From the NCBI RefSeq assembly GCF_014649535.1, contig NZ_BMTF01000016.1:107138-171137 (forward strand): DNA of 64,000 nucleotides, read 5' to 3'. The DNA comes from Streptomyces gelaticus. GTDB taxonomy: Bacteria > Actinomycetota > Actinomycetes > Streptomycetales > Streptomycetaceae. The notes beneath the pieces were generated by a model, which searched no databases, was not told where the DNA came from, and was given only the letters and a program-made list of their open reading frames with translations. This document shows, piece after piece, positions 1-9,145 of this stretch; the stretch's first letter is position 1, and the number at the start of each line of letters is the position of its first letter. A program made the translations under genes and the position numbers.

Positions 1-17
1 CCGGGAGGACGTACGCC

Positions 18-422
18 ATGACCGCCGCACTCTCCGAAGAGCTCCAGGCGCTCCTCGACAGCCCCGTCTTCGTCACCCTCGCCACCATCCAGCCGGACGG
101 CAGCCCCCAGCTCTCCCCGGTCTGGGCCAAGCGCGACGGCGACGACGTGCTCATCTCGACGACGGTCGGCCGCCGCAAGGAGAAGAACCTGCGCCGCGAC
201 CCGCGGGTCACCGTCGTCGTGCAGCCCTTCGCCGCCCCGTACACCTACGCCGAGATCCGCGGCACCGCCGTCCTGACCACCGAGGGCGGCGAGGAGCTCA
301 TCGACGAGCTGTCCGTGAAGTACACCGGCAAGAAGTACGCGGAGTTCAACCCCGCCTCCGCCGACGACTCCCAGCGCGTGGTCGTCCGGATCACCCCGCG
401 CAAGGTCGTCGGAAGCATCTGA
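18..422 (+). CDS. PPOX-class (F420/flavin-dependent) oxidoreductase
   Basis: A 134-aa single-domain protein of the pyridoxamine-phosphate-oxidase split-barrel superfamily, probably a cytosolic homodimer that binds F420 or a flavin. The N-terminal strand pair reads VTLATIQPDGSPQLSPVW, and the middle segment GRRKEKNLRRDPRV is the basic cofactor-phosphate-binding loop typical of actinobacterial members. The length matches single-domain PPOX proteins. A GGGAGGA ribosome site lies at 3-9, just before the ATG. A hairpin follows the gene, so it appears monocistronic. The substrate cannot be told from sequence. Confidence 0.88.
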   Translation: MTAALSEELQALLDSPVFVTLATIQPDGSPQLSPVWAKRDGDDVLISTTVGRRKEKNLRRDPRVTVVVQPFAAPYTYAEIRGTAVLTTEGGEELIDELSVKYTGKKYAEFNPASADDSQRVVVRITPRKVVGSI

Positions 423-447
423 GACGCCCCGCTGACGAAGACTCGTC

Positions 448-475
448 CCCCGCGATCCCCCAAGGGGTCGCGGGG
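448..475 (+). terminator. hairpin terminator after PPOX gene
   Basis: CCCCGCGA-T-CCCC pairs with GGGGTCGCGGGG over a three-base loop, with one bulged T. It sits 26 bases after the stop codon. There is no clear T-run, as is common in Streptomyces. Confidence 0.55.
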
Positions 476-504
476 CACTGGTGCGCGCCCACTACCCTTG
501 AGGC

Positions 505-1908
505 GTGACTATTCGCCTGTACGACACCAGCGCCCGGCAGATCCGTGACTTCGTACCGCTCACAGCGGGCTGTGTCTCGATCTACCTCTGTGGCGCGACC
601 GTCCAGGCCGCCCCGCACATCGGGCACATCCGGTCCGGGCTGAACTTCGACATCATGCGCCGGTGGTTCGCGTACCGCGGCTACGACGTCACGTTCGTCC
701 GGAACGTCACCGACATCGACGACAAGATCATCGCGAAGTCGGCCGAGCAGGGCCGCCCGTGGTGGGGGATCGGGTACGAGAACGAGCGGGCGTTCAACGC
801 CGGCTACGACGCGCTCGGCTGCCTCCCGCCCACCTGCGAACCCCGTGCCACCGGCCATGTCCCCGAGATGATCGAGATGATGCGGGGCCTGATCGAGCGC
901 GGCCACGCCTACGCGGCCGACGGCAACGTCTACTTCGACGTGCGCTCGTTCCCCGGCTACCTGGAGCTCTCCAACCAGGACCTGGACGATCTGCGCCAGC
1001 CGTCCGGCGAGGGCGAGACCGGCAAGCGCGACCAGCGCGACTTCGCGATGTGGAAGGCGACCAGGCCCGGCGAGCCCAGCTGGGAGACCCCGTGGGGCCG
1101 CGGCCGTCCCGGCTGGCACCTGGAGTGCTCCGCCATGGCGCACAAGTACCTCGGCGCCGCCTTCGACATCCACGGCGGCGGCATCGACCTGATCTTCCCG
1201 CACCACGAGAACGAGATCGCCCAGGCCAAGGCGTACGGCGACGAGTTCGCGAAGTACTGGGTGCACAACGGTTGGGTCACCATGTCCGGCGAGAAGATGT
1301 CGAAGTCGCTGGGCAACTCCGTGCTGGTCAGCGAGATGGTCAAGGTCTGGCGCCCGATCGTGCTGCGCTACTACCTCGGCACCCCGCACTACCGGTCGAT
1401 GATCGAGTACAGCGAGGAGGCCCTGCGCGAGGCCGAGTCCGCCTTCGCGCGGATCGAGGGCTTCGTACAGCGCGTCACCGAGAAGGCGGGCGAGACGGTC
1501 GAGCCCGCCGCCGAGGTGCCGCCGGCCTTCGCCGAGGCGATGGACGACGACCTGGGCGTCCCGCAGGCGCTCGCGATCGTCCACACCACGGTCCGCCAGG
1601 GCAACTCCGCCTTGGCCGCCGACGACAAGGAAGCCGCCGTCGCCCGGCTCGCGGAGGTCCGCGCGATGCTCGGCGTCCTCGGCCTCGACCCGCTCGACGA
1701 GCACTGGGCGGGCGGGAGCGACCGCGGCGACGATCTGCACGGCGTCGTCGACACGCTCGTAAGCCTCGTGCTCGACCAGCGCCAGTCGGCCCGCGAGCGC
1801 AAGGACTGGCCCGCCGCCGACGCCATCCGCGACCAGCTCAACCAGTCCGGACTCGTCATCGAGGACAGCCCCACCGGACCGCGGTGGACACTCGGCCCGC
1901 GCCAGTAG
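505..1908 (+). CDS. cysS: cysteinyl-tRNA synthetase
   Basis: Charges tRNA-Cys with cysteine in the cytosol (class Ia synthetase), 467 aa as in other actinobacteria. A literal HIGH motif is at residues 38-41 and KMSKS at 264-268. Zinc ligands are the expected C29 (LCGATV), the Cys in LECSAMA and the His in HHENEIAQ. The start is GTG at 505. A TACCCT -10-like hexamer lies at 493-498, six bases before it, with no ribosome-binding site, which suggests a leaderless mRNA. The family is close to the mycothiol ligase MshC, but the full KMSKS and the anticodon-binding C-terminal half make it CysS. Confidence 0.97.
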   Translation: MTIRLYDTSARQIRDFVPLTAGCVSIYLCGATVQAAPHIGHIRSGLNFDIMRRWFAYRGYDVTFVRNVTDIDDKIIAKSAEQGRPWWGIGYENERAFNAGYDALGCLPPTCEPRATGHVPEMIEMMRGLIERGHAYAADGNVYFDVRSFPGYLELSNQDLDDLRQPSGEGETGKRDQRDFAMWKATRPGEPSWETPWGRGRPGWHLECSAMAHKYLGAAFDIHGGGIDLIFPHHENEIAQAKAYGDEFAKYWVHNGWVTMSGEKMSKSLGNSVLVSEMVKVWRPIVLRYYLGTPHYRSMIEYSEEALREAESAFARIEGFVQRVTEKAGETVEPAAEVPPAFAEAMDDDLGVPQALAIVHTTVRQGNSALAADDKEAAVARLAEVRAMLGVLGLDPLDEHWAGGSDRGDDLHGVVDTLVSLVLDQRQSARERKDWPAADAIRDQLNQSGLVIEDSPTGPRWTLGPRQ

Positions 1909-1917
1909 TCCCCACCA

Positions 1918-1945
1918 TGTGCCGCCCGGCGTTCCGGGCGGCACA
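1918..1945 (+). terminator. perfect 12-bp hairpin after cysS
   Basis: TGTGCCGCCCGG, loop CGTT, CCGGGCGGCACA. It begins ten bases after the cysS stop codon and separates it from rlmB. Confidence 0.75.
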
Positions 1946-1991
1946 CTTCACTTACGTACGCATGTCTGAGAAGAAACGAAACAGGTAGGTC

Positions 1992-2948
1992 ATGGCCGGG
2001 AACAGCCAGCGCAGGAACCGCCGCACGTCCAACAAGAAGGGCGCGCAGGTCGGCAGCGGTGGGCAGCGACGCCGTGGCCTCGAAGGCAAGGGCCCGACGC
2101 CGCCCGCCTCCGCCCGCAAGGGACACAAGAAGAACCGCATCGCCAACGCCCAGGCCAAGCAGGCCGCGGCCCGCCGCCCCGCCCCGCGGCGCGGCGGAGT
2201 CAAGGGCACGTCCGAGATGGTCGTCGGCCGCAACCCCGTCTACGAGGCCCTGCGCGACGGTGTCCCCGCGACGACCCTGTACGTCCAGCAGTACATCGAC
2301 AACGACGAGCGGGTCCGCGACGCGCTCCAGCTCGCCGGTGCGCGCGGCAACATCAACCTGATGGAGGCCCCGCGCCCCGAACTGGACCGGATGACGAACG
2401 GCCTGAACCACCAGGGCCTCGTCCTCCAGGTCCCGCCGTACGAGTACGCGCACCCGGAGGACCTCACCGCCGCCGCCCACGACAACGGCGAGGACCCGCT
2501 GATCGTCGCCCTCGACGGTGTCACCGACCCGCGCAACCTGGGCGCGATCGTCCGCTCCGTCTCCGCCTTCGGCGGCCACGGCGTGGTCGTGCCCGAGCGG
2601 CGCGCGGCCGGGATGACGGCGGGCGCCTGGAAGTCCTCGGCCGGTACGGCGGCCCGTACGCCGGTCTCCCGGGTGACGAACCTGACCCGCGCCCTGGAGG
2701 GCTACCAGAAGGCCGGCCTCACGGTCGTCGGCCTCGCCGCCGACGGCGAGCACACCGTCGAGGACCTGGAGGAGCTCGCCGGGCCCGTCGTCATCGTCAT
2801 CGGCAGCGAGGGCAAGGGCCTCGGCCGCCTCGTCGGCGAGACCTGCGACTACCGGGTCCGCATCTCGATGCCGGGCGGCGCGGAGTCGCTGAACGCGGGC
2901 GTCGCGGCCGGGATCGTCCTGTACGAGGTCGCGCGGCGCCGGGCCTGA
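1992..2948 (+). CDS. rlmB: 23S rRNA 2'-O-ribose methyltransferase, TrmH/SpoU family
   Basis: 318 aa. SpoU-class enzyme that 2'-O-methylates a 23S rRNA guanosine with S-adenosylmethionine. A lysine/arginine-rich extension (residues 1-72) precedes the substrate-binding domain (about 75-150), which contains VVGRNPVYEAL. The knotted methylase domain has motif 1 (DPRNLGAIVRSVSAFG, about 177-192), motif 2 (VIVIGSEGKGL, about 267) and motif 3 (SMPGGAESLNAGVAAG, about 291). The basic tail is usual in actinobacterial RlmB and probably contacts rRNA. Position right after cysS is conserved in actinobacteria, where it is often simply annotated TrmH. Confidence 0.93.
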   Translation: MAGNSQRRNRRTSNKKGAQVGSGGQRRRGLEGKGPTPPASARKGHKKNRIANAQAKQAAARRPAPRRGGVKGTSEMVVGRNPVYEALRDGVPATTLYVQQYIDNDERVRDALQLAGARGNINLMEAPRPELDRMTNGLNHQGLVLQVPPYEYAHPEDLTAAAHDNGEDPLIVALDGVTDPRNLGAIVRSVSAFGGHGVVVPERRAAGMTAGAWKSSAGTAARTPVSRVTNLTRALEGYQKAGLTVVGLAADGEHTVEDLEELAGPVVIVIGSEGKGLGRLVGETCDYRVRISMPGGAESLNAGVAAGIVLYEVARRRA

Positions 2949-2955
2949 AGTCCAC

Positions 2956-2994
2956 CCGGCCGGGGGCGGCCGACCGGAGGCGCCCCCCGGCCGG
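2956..2994 (+). terminator. GC-rich hairpin after rlmB
   Basis: CCGGCCGGGGGCG pairs with CGCCCCCCGGCCGG across a loop of about 12 bases, 8 bases after the stop codon. Confidence 0.6.
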
Positions 2995-3063
2995 ACCCAT
3001 TGACGGGTCTCGGACACATCGGGCCCGTCAAGGCAGTGTCCTAAACACACATCACTCGGTTAG

Positions 3064-4674
3064 ATGAGTGTGGACACCAGAACGCCTCGGTTCGACGAAC
3101 AACCTGCCCTGAGCATGACCAAGGTGGACTGCGACCCTGCGCAGGTCATCGTCAACCACGCCAGCTTCCGGGTGCAGCTGGCCCCCGGTCAGCGCCCGCG
3201 GCTGCGCGCCCCGGCCCCCGCCGGCGCCCCCAGGATCCCCGCCATGAGCGGCGCAGGAGCGGCCCGCGGCAGGCGCTCGCCCGTCGTGTGGAGCGGCAGG
3301 TCCGCCCCCGGCGACCCCGGCGCCACCGGGCTCCTCCAGGCCGTGCGGAACTCCACCGCAGGCCGCCCGGACGCCGGGTACGGCCCCTACGCGGCCCCGG
3401 AGTTCGACGCCGGACCCGGCACGGCCGGCACCCAGCTCATCGACCTCCTCGAAGAGACCCGGCCCAACCCCGTCGTCACCGCCCCCCACCAGCCGGGCCG
3501 CTACGACGGCGGACCGCTGCTGCCGCCCATGCGCCAGGCGGTCGGTGCCTACGACTCGGCCGACAGCGCCCCGTACGCACACGACGGGTACGACGAGGAC
3601 GGCTTCGACGAGGAGACCGGGGCCCGCGGCGAGCGCCAGGGCAACGACTCCGTACGGCACGCGTACTACCCCGGACGCCGGATGAACCTCGGCGTCGTGC
3701 TGCTGCCCCTGCGGGTCTTCCTCGGCTTCATCTCCATCTACGCCGGCATGGGCAAGCTCTGCGACCCCGTCTACTTCGACGGCGGCGACCGCGGCTCCAT
3801 GGTCAAGTGGCTGACCTCGCTGCACCCCTGGGCGCTGGCCGAGCCGCTGCGCGACTTCGCGCTCTCGCACCCCGTCGGCGCCGGACTCACCGTCGCCTTC
3901 CTCCAGGTCGTCGTCGGTGTCCTCACCGTCCTCGGCCTCTGGCAGCGGGTCGCCGCCTCGGTCGGCGCGCTGCTGTCCGCCGCCCTGCTGGTCACCGTGA
4001 GCTGGCGCACCGTCGCCGCCTACGACGCGCCCGACATCATCTACCTCGCCGCCTGGAGCCCGCTGATCATCGCGGGCGCGCCCGTCTGCTCCGTCGACGG
4101 ACGGCTCGCCGGTGAGGCCTGGCGCAGGCTCGGCCCGCGCTCGGCGATCTGGGACCTGCGCCGCCGGGTGCTGCGCCGGGGCGCCGTCGTCGCCTCCGTC
4201 GTCGTCGGTCTCACCCTGCTCGTGGGCTCCGTGCTCGGCGGCGCGGTCCGCTCCTCCGAGGTCGTCACCGTGCCCGGCCCGAACGGCGACCCGACCAACC
4301 AGCTCCCCGGCTCCCCGCTCCCGCAGGAGTCCCGCAGCGGCGGGGCCTCGCACACGCCGGAGGGGCGGCGCCCCGCGCCGTCCCGCAGCACCGCCTCCAC
4401 GACGCCCTCCACCGCACCGTCCACGCCTGCCGCGGGCACCGTGCGCGAGTCCGGCCAGGCGGCCGGCGCCGGCCAGCCCAGCCAGACCCAGGGCACCGGC
4501 CGGCAGATCCCGCAGCAGACGGCCCCGCAGCCGCCCCCGTCCGGCAGCTCCGGCCCGTCGTCCTCCGGCACCACCGGCACGGGCGGCGGCCCCTCCGGCG
4601 GGTCGGACGGCGGCGGCTCCACCGGCGGCACGTCCGGCGGCGGGCAGAACCCCATCGGCGGCCTGCTCGGCTGA
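3064..4674 (+). CDS. DoxX-family membrane protein with long disordered arms
   Basis: 536 aa. A four-helix DoxX domain (about residues 207-345, starting MNLGVVLLPLRVFLGFISIYAGMGKL split by short loops) is followed by another membrane segment near 370-392 (VVASVVVGLTLLVGSVLGG). The first 200 residues are acidic and Pro/Gly-rich, and the last 140 are a Pro/Ser/Thr/Gly-rich tail likely outside the membrane. DoxX domains occur in quinone-linked and thiosulfate oxidoreductases, but many actinobacterial members have no assigned reaction. It stands between a terminator at 2956-2994 and a shared terminator at 4697-4735, so it is probably transcribed alone. Only membrane location and family are supported. 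Confidence 0.85.
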   Translation: MSVDTRTPRFDEQPALSMTKVDCDPAQVIVNHASFRVQLAPGQRPRLRAPAPAGAPRIPAMSGAGAARGRRSPVVWSGRSAPGDPGATGLLQAVRNSTAGRPDAGYGPYAAPEFDAGPGTAGTQLIDLLEETRPNPVVTAPHQPGRYDGGPLLPPMRQAVGAYDSADSAPYAHDGYDEDGFDEETGARGERQGNDSVRHAYYPGRRMNLGVVLLPLRVFLGFISIYAGMGKLCDPVYFDGGDRGSMVKWLTSLHPWALAEPLRDFALSHPVGAGLTVAFLQVVVGVLTVLGLWQRVAASVGALLSAALLVTVSWRTVAAYDAPDIIYLAAWSPLIIAGAPVCSVDGRLAGEAWRRLGPRSAIWDLRRRVLRRGAVVASVVVGLTLLVGSVLGGAVRSSEVVTVPGPNGDPTNQLPGSPLPQESRSGGASHTPEGRRPAPSRSTASTTPSTAPSTPAAGTVRESGQAAGAGQPSQTQGTGRQIPQQTAPQPPPSGSSGPSSSGTTGTGGGPSGGSDGGGSTGGTSGGGQNPIGGLLG

Positions 4675-4696
4675 GCCGTCGGCCCGGCCCATGGCG

Positions 4697-4735
4697 AAGG
4701 GGCGGTCACCGGTACGAACCGGGTGACCGCCCCTT
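4697..4735. terminator. bidirectional terminator between convergent genes
   Basis: AAGGGGCGGTCACC and GGTGACCGCCCCTT form a perfect 14-bp stem, with A-rich and T-rich flanks on the two sides. It lies between the DoxX gene and the nucleotidyltransferase gene. Confidence 0.8.
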
Positions 4736-4757
4736 TCTCGTCCTGCCGGGGTCTCTC

Positions 4758-5468
4758 CTACTGGCCGTCCAGTTCCTTGGCTGCCTCGGTGAGGTCCTTC
4801 GCCGTGTCGATGGCCCGCCAGTACGCGCCGTGCGGGAGCGGGTAGCCGGCCAGCCTGCGTTCGCGGGCCAGCCGGGGGAACGTCGTCCGCTCGTGGTCGC
4901 CCCGGTCGGGCAGCAGCGTCGTGAACTCCGGGGAGAAGACGTACACACCGGCGTTGATCAGGTACGGCGAGGGCGGCGACTCGATGAAGTCGGTGATGTG
5001 CCCGAACGCGTCCGTCTCCACGGCACCCCACGGGATACGGGGACGGGCCAGGGCCAGCGTGGCGGTCGCATCGCGCTCGGTGTGGAACGCGGCCATCTCG
5101 CGCAGGGAGAAGCGCGTCCAGATGTCGCCGTTGGTGGCGTACCAGGGCTGCCCGGGATCGGGCAGCCGGGCGGCGGCGTACTTCAGCCCGCCGCCGCGGC
5201 CCAGCGGCTCCGACTCCACGACGGTCGTCACGCGCAGCGGCAGCACCGCCGAGTCCAGCCACTCCTGCAGCACCTCGGCCAGATGACCGCATGACACCAC
5301 GGCGTCGGTCACGCCTTCGGCGGCCAGCCAGGAAAGCTGGTGGCCGATGATCGGAGTCCCGGTGCCCGGGATCTCGACCATCGGCTTGGGGCGGTCGTCG
5401 GTGTACGGGCGCAGACGCGATCCCTGGCCACCCGCCAGAACCACGGCCTGCGTCGGAAACGTATGCAT
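4758..5468 (-). CDS. sugar-phosphate nucleotidyltransferase family protein
   Basis: 236 aa, a single nucleotidyltransferase (GT-A-like) domain that would attach a nucleotide to a sugar-1-phosphate in the cytosol. The signature VVLAGGQGSRLRPYTDDRPK with MVEIPGTGTPII is the nucleotide-binding loop, and ATNGDIWTRF holds the metal-binding Asp. The C-terminal hexapeptide domain of GlmU/RfbA types is absent, so this is a short one-domain form. ATG at 5468 is preferred because a TATCGT -10-like hexamer stands seven bases upstream, giving a leaderless transcript; an in-frame GTG at 5477 would overlap that hexamer. The specific sugar is unknown. The next gene upstream on the same strand ends 34 bases away. 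Confidence 0.85.
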   Translation of the reverse strand: MHTFPTQAVVLAGGQGSRLRPYTDDRPKPMVEIPGTGTPIIGHQLSWLAAEGVTDAVVSCGHLAEVLQEWLDSAVLPLRVTTVVESEPLGRGGGLKYAAARLPDPGQPWYATNGDIWTRFSLREMAAFHTERDATATLALARPRIPWGAVETDAFGHITDFIESPPSPYLINAGVYVFSPEFTTLLPDRGDHERTTFPRLARERRLAGYPLPHGAYWRAIDTAKDLTEAAKELDGQ

Positions 5469-5502
5469 GCCAGGCACGATATGCGGTGCCCGGAGCGGCC
5501 GG

Positions 5503-5916
5503 TCAGCTGAACCGGGCGACGCCCGAGGCGAAGGACGTGTCGCAGACGGGGCGCGAGAACCGGTGGGCGTGCGTGGGGCCGTACTTCTCGACGGCCGCGC
5601 GGCCCAGGGCCCTGGCGATCGACATGCAGTGCCGGGCGAGCGAGGGGTGCCCCTCGACGGAGCGCTGGAGGTCCGTCAGCGCGACGCCCGGGTCCTTCTC
5701 GCGGAGCTCCAGCAGCAGCCGGTCGCGGAGGGCGTCCTGCGGGGTGCGCGTCTTGGCGCGCTCGGAGATGTCGTGAGCCGACGCGGTCAGGACCTGCGGC
5801 TCGGAGTTGTGCGCTGCCCACGGCACGCTGGTGACGGCGAGGGTCCCGGAGAGGACCATCACGACGGGCAGAACGAAGGCGAGGGATCGGCCGATGCGGC
5901 GCGCGGTGTGGGTCAC
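5503..5916 (-). CDS. small membrane-anchored or exported protein, unknown function
   Basis: About 137 aa from the GTG at 5916. A positively charged N-terminus (HTARRIGR) is followed by a hydrophobic segment SLAFVLPVVMVLSGTLAV and an AHN-type cleavage region, so it is either exported or anchored by one helix. The rest is helical with two cysteines (RHCMSI and RPVCDTS) that could form a disulfide. TACGCT lies six bases before the GTG with no ribosome site, consistent with a leaderless start. Upstream in-frame codons continue to 6060 but look non-coding. I do not recognise the family. It resembles conserved Streptomyces hypothetical proteins at this position. Confidence 0.6.
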   Translation of the reverse strand: MTHTARRIGRSLAFVLPVVMVLSGTLAVTSVPWAAHNSEPQVLTASAHDISERAKTRTPQDALRDRLLLELREKDPGVALTDLQRSVEGHPSLARHCMSIARALGRAAVEKYGPTHAHRFSRPVCDTSFASGVARFS

Positions 5917-6138
5917 GCAGCGAGCGTAGCGGGCAGTAATGACAGGGCGACATTTCGTCACCCTTGAGGGGGATGGTTCGAGGGTGCCTTTCGAATCCGG
6001 TGTTGACGAACGGCGGTGAAACGACCGGTGTGCCGGGGCTCCGGCGCCGTACGGATCCAAACCCGCTCGGGCCCCATGACGCGCGAACGGCCCCGCACGC
6101 GGAAGCGTGGGGGCCGCTGTGGCGCGGTGGGCGGGGCG

Positions 6139-7275
<1,137 letters not shown>

Positions 7276-7328
7276 GCTGGATCTTCTCCTCCACCGGCAG
7301 GAACGTGCCGGACGATCCGAGTGACGGG

Positions 7329-7344
7329 AGTGGTCTGGTCCACT
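7329..7344. promoter_or_regulatory. DasR-responsive-element-like site upstream of msiK
   Basis: AGTGGTCTGGTCCACT matches 13 of 16 positions of the dre consensus (ACTGGTCTAGACCACT as I recall it) and is itself nearly palindromic. It lies about 54-69 bases before the msiK ATG on the minus strand. DasR is the GntR-family regulator of amino-sugar uptake in Streptomyces. Confidence 0.6.
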
Positions 7345-7455
7345 TGAGTGAACCTTCAGCGACGCTACCTGGCCATTTGGAATCTGTCAGTAGTTCAAAG
7401 GGAGCGAAATTTTGGGACCGCGCAGGGTGCAGTGTTGGTTACACTGCTCCGACAT

Positions 7456-7529
7456 GCCTCCTTAGCTCAGCTGGCCAGAGCAACGCACTTGTAATGCGTA
7501 GGTCGTCGGTTCGAATCCGACAGGGGGCT
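7456..7529 (+). tRNA. tRNA-Thr (anticodon TGT)
   Basis: The acceptor stem GCCTCCT pairs with AGGGGGC (one G-U), and the D arm contains AGCTCAGCTGG. The anticodon stem is ACGCA/TGCGT around the loop CTTGTAA, giving anticodon TGT (reads ACA threonine codons). The T arm has GGTTCGAATCC. CCA is not encoded. A strong terminator follows. Confidence 0.96.
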
Positions 7530-7535
7530 CAGGGG

Positions 7536-7571
7536 AACCCCGGCTCGGACAGCGTCCGAGCCGGGGTTTTG
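7536..7571 (+). terminator. intrinsic terminator after tRNA-Thr
   Basis: AACCCCGGCTCGGAC, loop AGC, GTCCGAGCCGGGGTT: a perfect 15-bp stem followed by a T-run. Confidence 0.9.
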
Positions 7572-7610
7572 TCGTTCGGGCTCCGGTGCTTCGGGCTCCG
7601 TTGCTTCGGG

Positions 7611-8585
7611 CTAACCGGCGCTGCGACGGGCCAGCTCGCTGCCGAGGGGGGTCAGGGCGTGGAGCATCATGCAGCCTCGGCGGGTGCTGGTGATGAGGCC
7701 TGCCTTGCGCAGGACCGAGGCGTGCTTGCTCGCGGTGCCGATGGAGACGCCTGTGCGGTGGGCCAGCTCCCCTGTGGAGCAGGGCGGGGTCAGGGCCTGG
7801 AGGATCAGGGCGCGGGTCCGCCCCAGTAGGTCGGTCAGGCCCTCGGGAGGTGTGGCCGGAAGGGGGCGGCGGCGTGCGACGGGGTAGACCAGGACCGGGG
7901 GGAGGCCCGGGTTGATCAGGGTCACCGGGGACTTCGTGCAGAAGAAGGAGGGGACCAGGGTGATGCCCCGGCCGTCCAGGTGCAGGTCACGGTCGCGCGG
8001 GTAGTCGGCGCTCAGGGTCGGGGACGTCCAGCGGATCGACGGCGGCAGGGTGTGCAGGAGCTGTTCGACGCCGCCCTCCAGGACGTCGCGGCTGTGCTGG
8101 GCACGTTCCAGGTGGAACGTCTCGCCGATCAGTGGGAGTTGGGGTGCGAGCAGCTCGTGGAAGTACGTGGTGAGGGCCAGGCGGAGTTCTCCCCGGGCGC
8201 ACGGGTCGCCGTCGGCGAGCCGGCGGGCCCATGGTGGTGGGGTGCGGCGGCGGAAATGCGTGGCGAGTTCGTCGCGGAGCCGGGCGGCCGGGGTGGCGTG
8301 GATGAGTTCGAGCGAGGTGCTGAAGCTGTCCGTGCCCGAGGGGGTGAGGAAGTCGGGGAAGTCCCCTCTGTGGGGGACGAGGGTGGTGACGTACCGGATC
8401 AGGGCCCTGAGGTCACGTACGGCGAGCCGGGTGCGGACGTGGTGGAGCCAGGGGCCGTACTCGGCCGGCGGGCGTGGGATCTGGAGGATGTGGAGGCTGT
8501 TGACCAGCTCCCACATGTCGTCCGGGCGGGCGGCCACCGTGGTCCGGGCCAAATCGTCCGTGGTGAAGTGGATGCGCAGTCTCAT
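7611..8585 (-). CDS. ArsR-like winged-helix regulator with N-terminal DUF5937-type domain
   Basis: 324 aa from the ATG at 8585. The first 220 residues (starting LRIHFTTDDLARTTV) are a conserved actinobacterial domain I associate with DUF5937. The last 75 residues are a winged helix: LLGRTRALILQAL, then CSTGELAHRTGVSIGTASKH as helix-turn-helix, then a GLITSTRRG wing. The ArsR metal-binding ELCVCDL motif is absent, so a metal sensor is unlikely. It is divergent from the secreted inhibitor gene at 8755, which is its likeliest target. It is paralogous to the regulator at 36349-37386, which is also divergent from a secreted protein. Longer in-frame reading upstream has no plausible start. Confidence 0.85.
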   Translation of the reverse strand: MRLRIHFTTDDLARTTVAARPDDMWELVNSLHILQIPRPPAEYGPWLHHVRTRLAVRDLRALIRYVTTLVPHRGDFPDFLTPSGTDSFSTSLELIHATPAARLRDELATHFRRRTPPPWARRLADGDPCARGELRLALTTYFHELLAPQLPLIGETFHLERAQHSRDVLEGGVEQLLHTLPPSIRWTSPTLSADYPRDRDLHLDGRGITLVPSFFCTKSPVTLINPGLPPVLVYPVARRRPLPATPPEGLTDLLGRTRALILQALTPPCSTGELAHRTGVSIGTASKHASVLRKAGLITSTRRGCMMLHALTPLGSELARRSAG

Positions 8586-8672
8586 CGGTTCCCCCGAGTG
8601 ATGAACTGGACGTTTTCCTTGTGCTGCAAACTGTTGGCCCCTCGGCGGCTTTCGCTTCCATGATGTGAGGAG

Positions 8673-8694
8673 CTCGTAAACGAGCGGTAAACGA
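8673..8694. promoter_or_regulatory. candidate operator between regulator and I36 inhibitor gene
   Basis: CTCGTAAACGAG (8673-8684) is a 12-bp palindrome. The half GTAAACGA recurs at 8676 and 8687, exactly 11 bases (one helical turn) apart. It lies about 60 bases before the secreted protein's start in the divergent region. Confidence 0.4.
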
Positions 8695-8754
8695 AGGCGA
8701 GCCGCGGTTCCGACCAGTCCGCGGTCTCGGAAACGAAAAAAGGGGGAACCTCGT

Positions 8755-9135
8755 ATGCAAAGGGTTCGGAACAAGATCGTCACGACAGTCGCGGCAGCCG
8801 CCGTGGTCGCCGCCGGGTCGGTGCTGTCGCTCGGGGGGAACGCCGCCGCGGCGGAGGCGGCGGCCACGATCCACGGCTGTCCGTCCGGTGCCGTCTGCCT
8901 CTACCCCAACGGCAGCTGGGCCAACGACAAGCCGACGTACATCTTCTACAGCTACGGTGTCCACAAGATCTACAACCAGTTCGGCATCAAGCGGATCTAC
9001 AACCACCAGACCGGCGGTGCCACCGCCCGTAACTGCTACGACGCCGCCGGCAACAACTGCGGCGGGTACCAGCAGCCCAACACGTACGCCGACTACGACT
9101 ACACCCCGTACAACTCCATTCGGCTCGTCAAGTGA
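8755..9135 (+). CDS. secreted peptidase inhibitor I36-like protein
   Basis: 126 aa. The signal peptide covers about residues 1-32: KIVTTVAAAAVVAAGSVLSL, then a cleavage site near NAAAAEA. The mature 90 residues start GCPSGAVCLYPN and contain four cysteines (GCPSGAVC and NCYDAAGNNC), the pattern of the beta-gamma-crystallin-like I36 family typified by the Streptomyces metalloproteinase inhibitor SMPI. It would act outside the cell, perhaps against metalloproteases such as the M4 enzyme at 22447, though no target is shown. It ends with YNSIRLVK, typical of this family. Transcribed alone, divergent from the DUF5937-type regulator. AGGGGGAA precedes the ATG. Confidence 0.85.
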   Translation: MQRVRNKIVTTVAAAAVVAAGSVLSLGGNAAAAEAAATIHGCPSGAVCLYPNGSWANDKPTYIFYSYGVHKIYNQFGIKRIYNHQTGGATARNCYDAAGNNCGGYQQPNTYADYDYTPYNSIRLVK

Positions 9136-9145
9136 TGGATTCGCG

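Noticed and set aside
391..1944. A 517-codon open frame on the minus strand opposite cysS
   Set aside because: Shadow frame caused by high GC. It covers cysS, has Arg/Ala/Gly-rich translation and no domain or ribosome site. The same applies to long minus frames at 1389-3050 and 3052-5292.
7456..7529. tRNA-Thr as an integration (att) site
   Set aside because: No repeat of the tRNA 3' end (GGTTCGAATCC...AGGGGGC) and no integrase is present in the window.
8586..8867. An N-terminal extension of the regulator at 7611-8585
   Set aside because: The extra 94 codons are low-complexity Ala/Thr and cover the divergent promoter and secreted-protein start; homologous copy 2 starts at the same LRIHF position.
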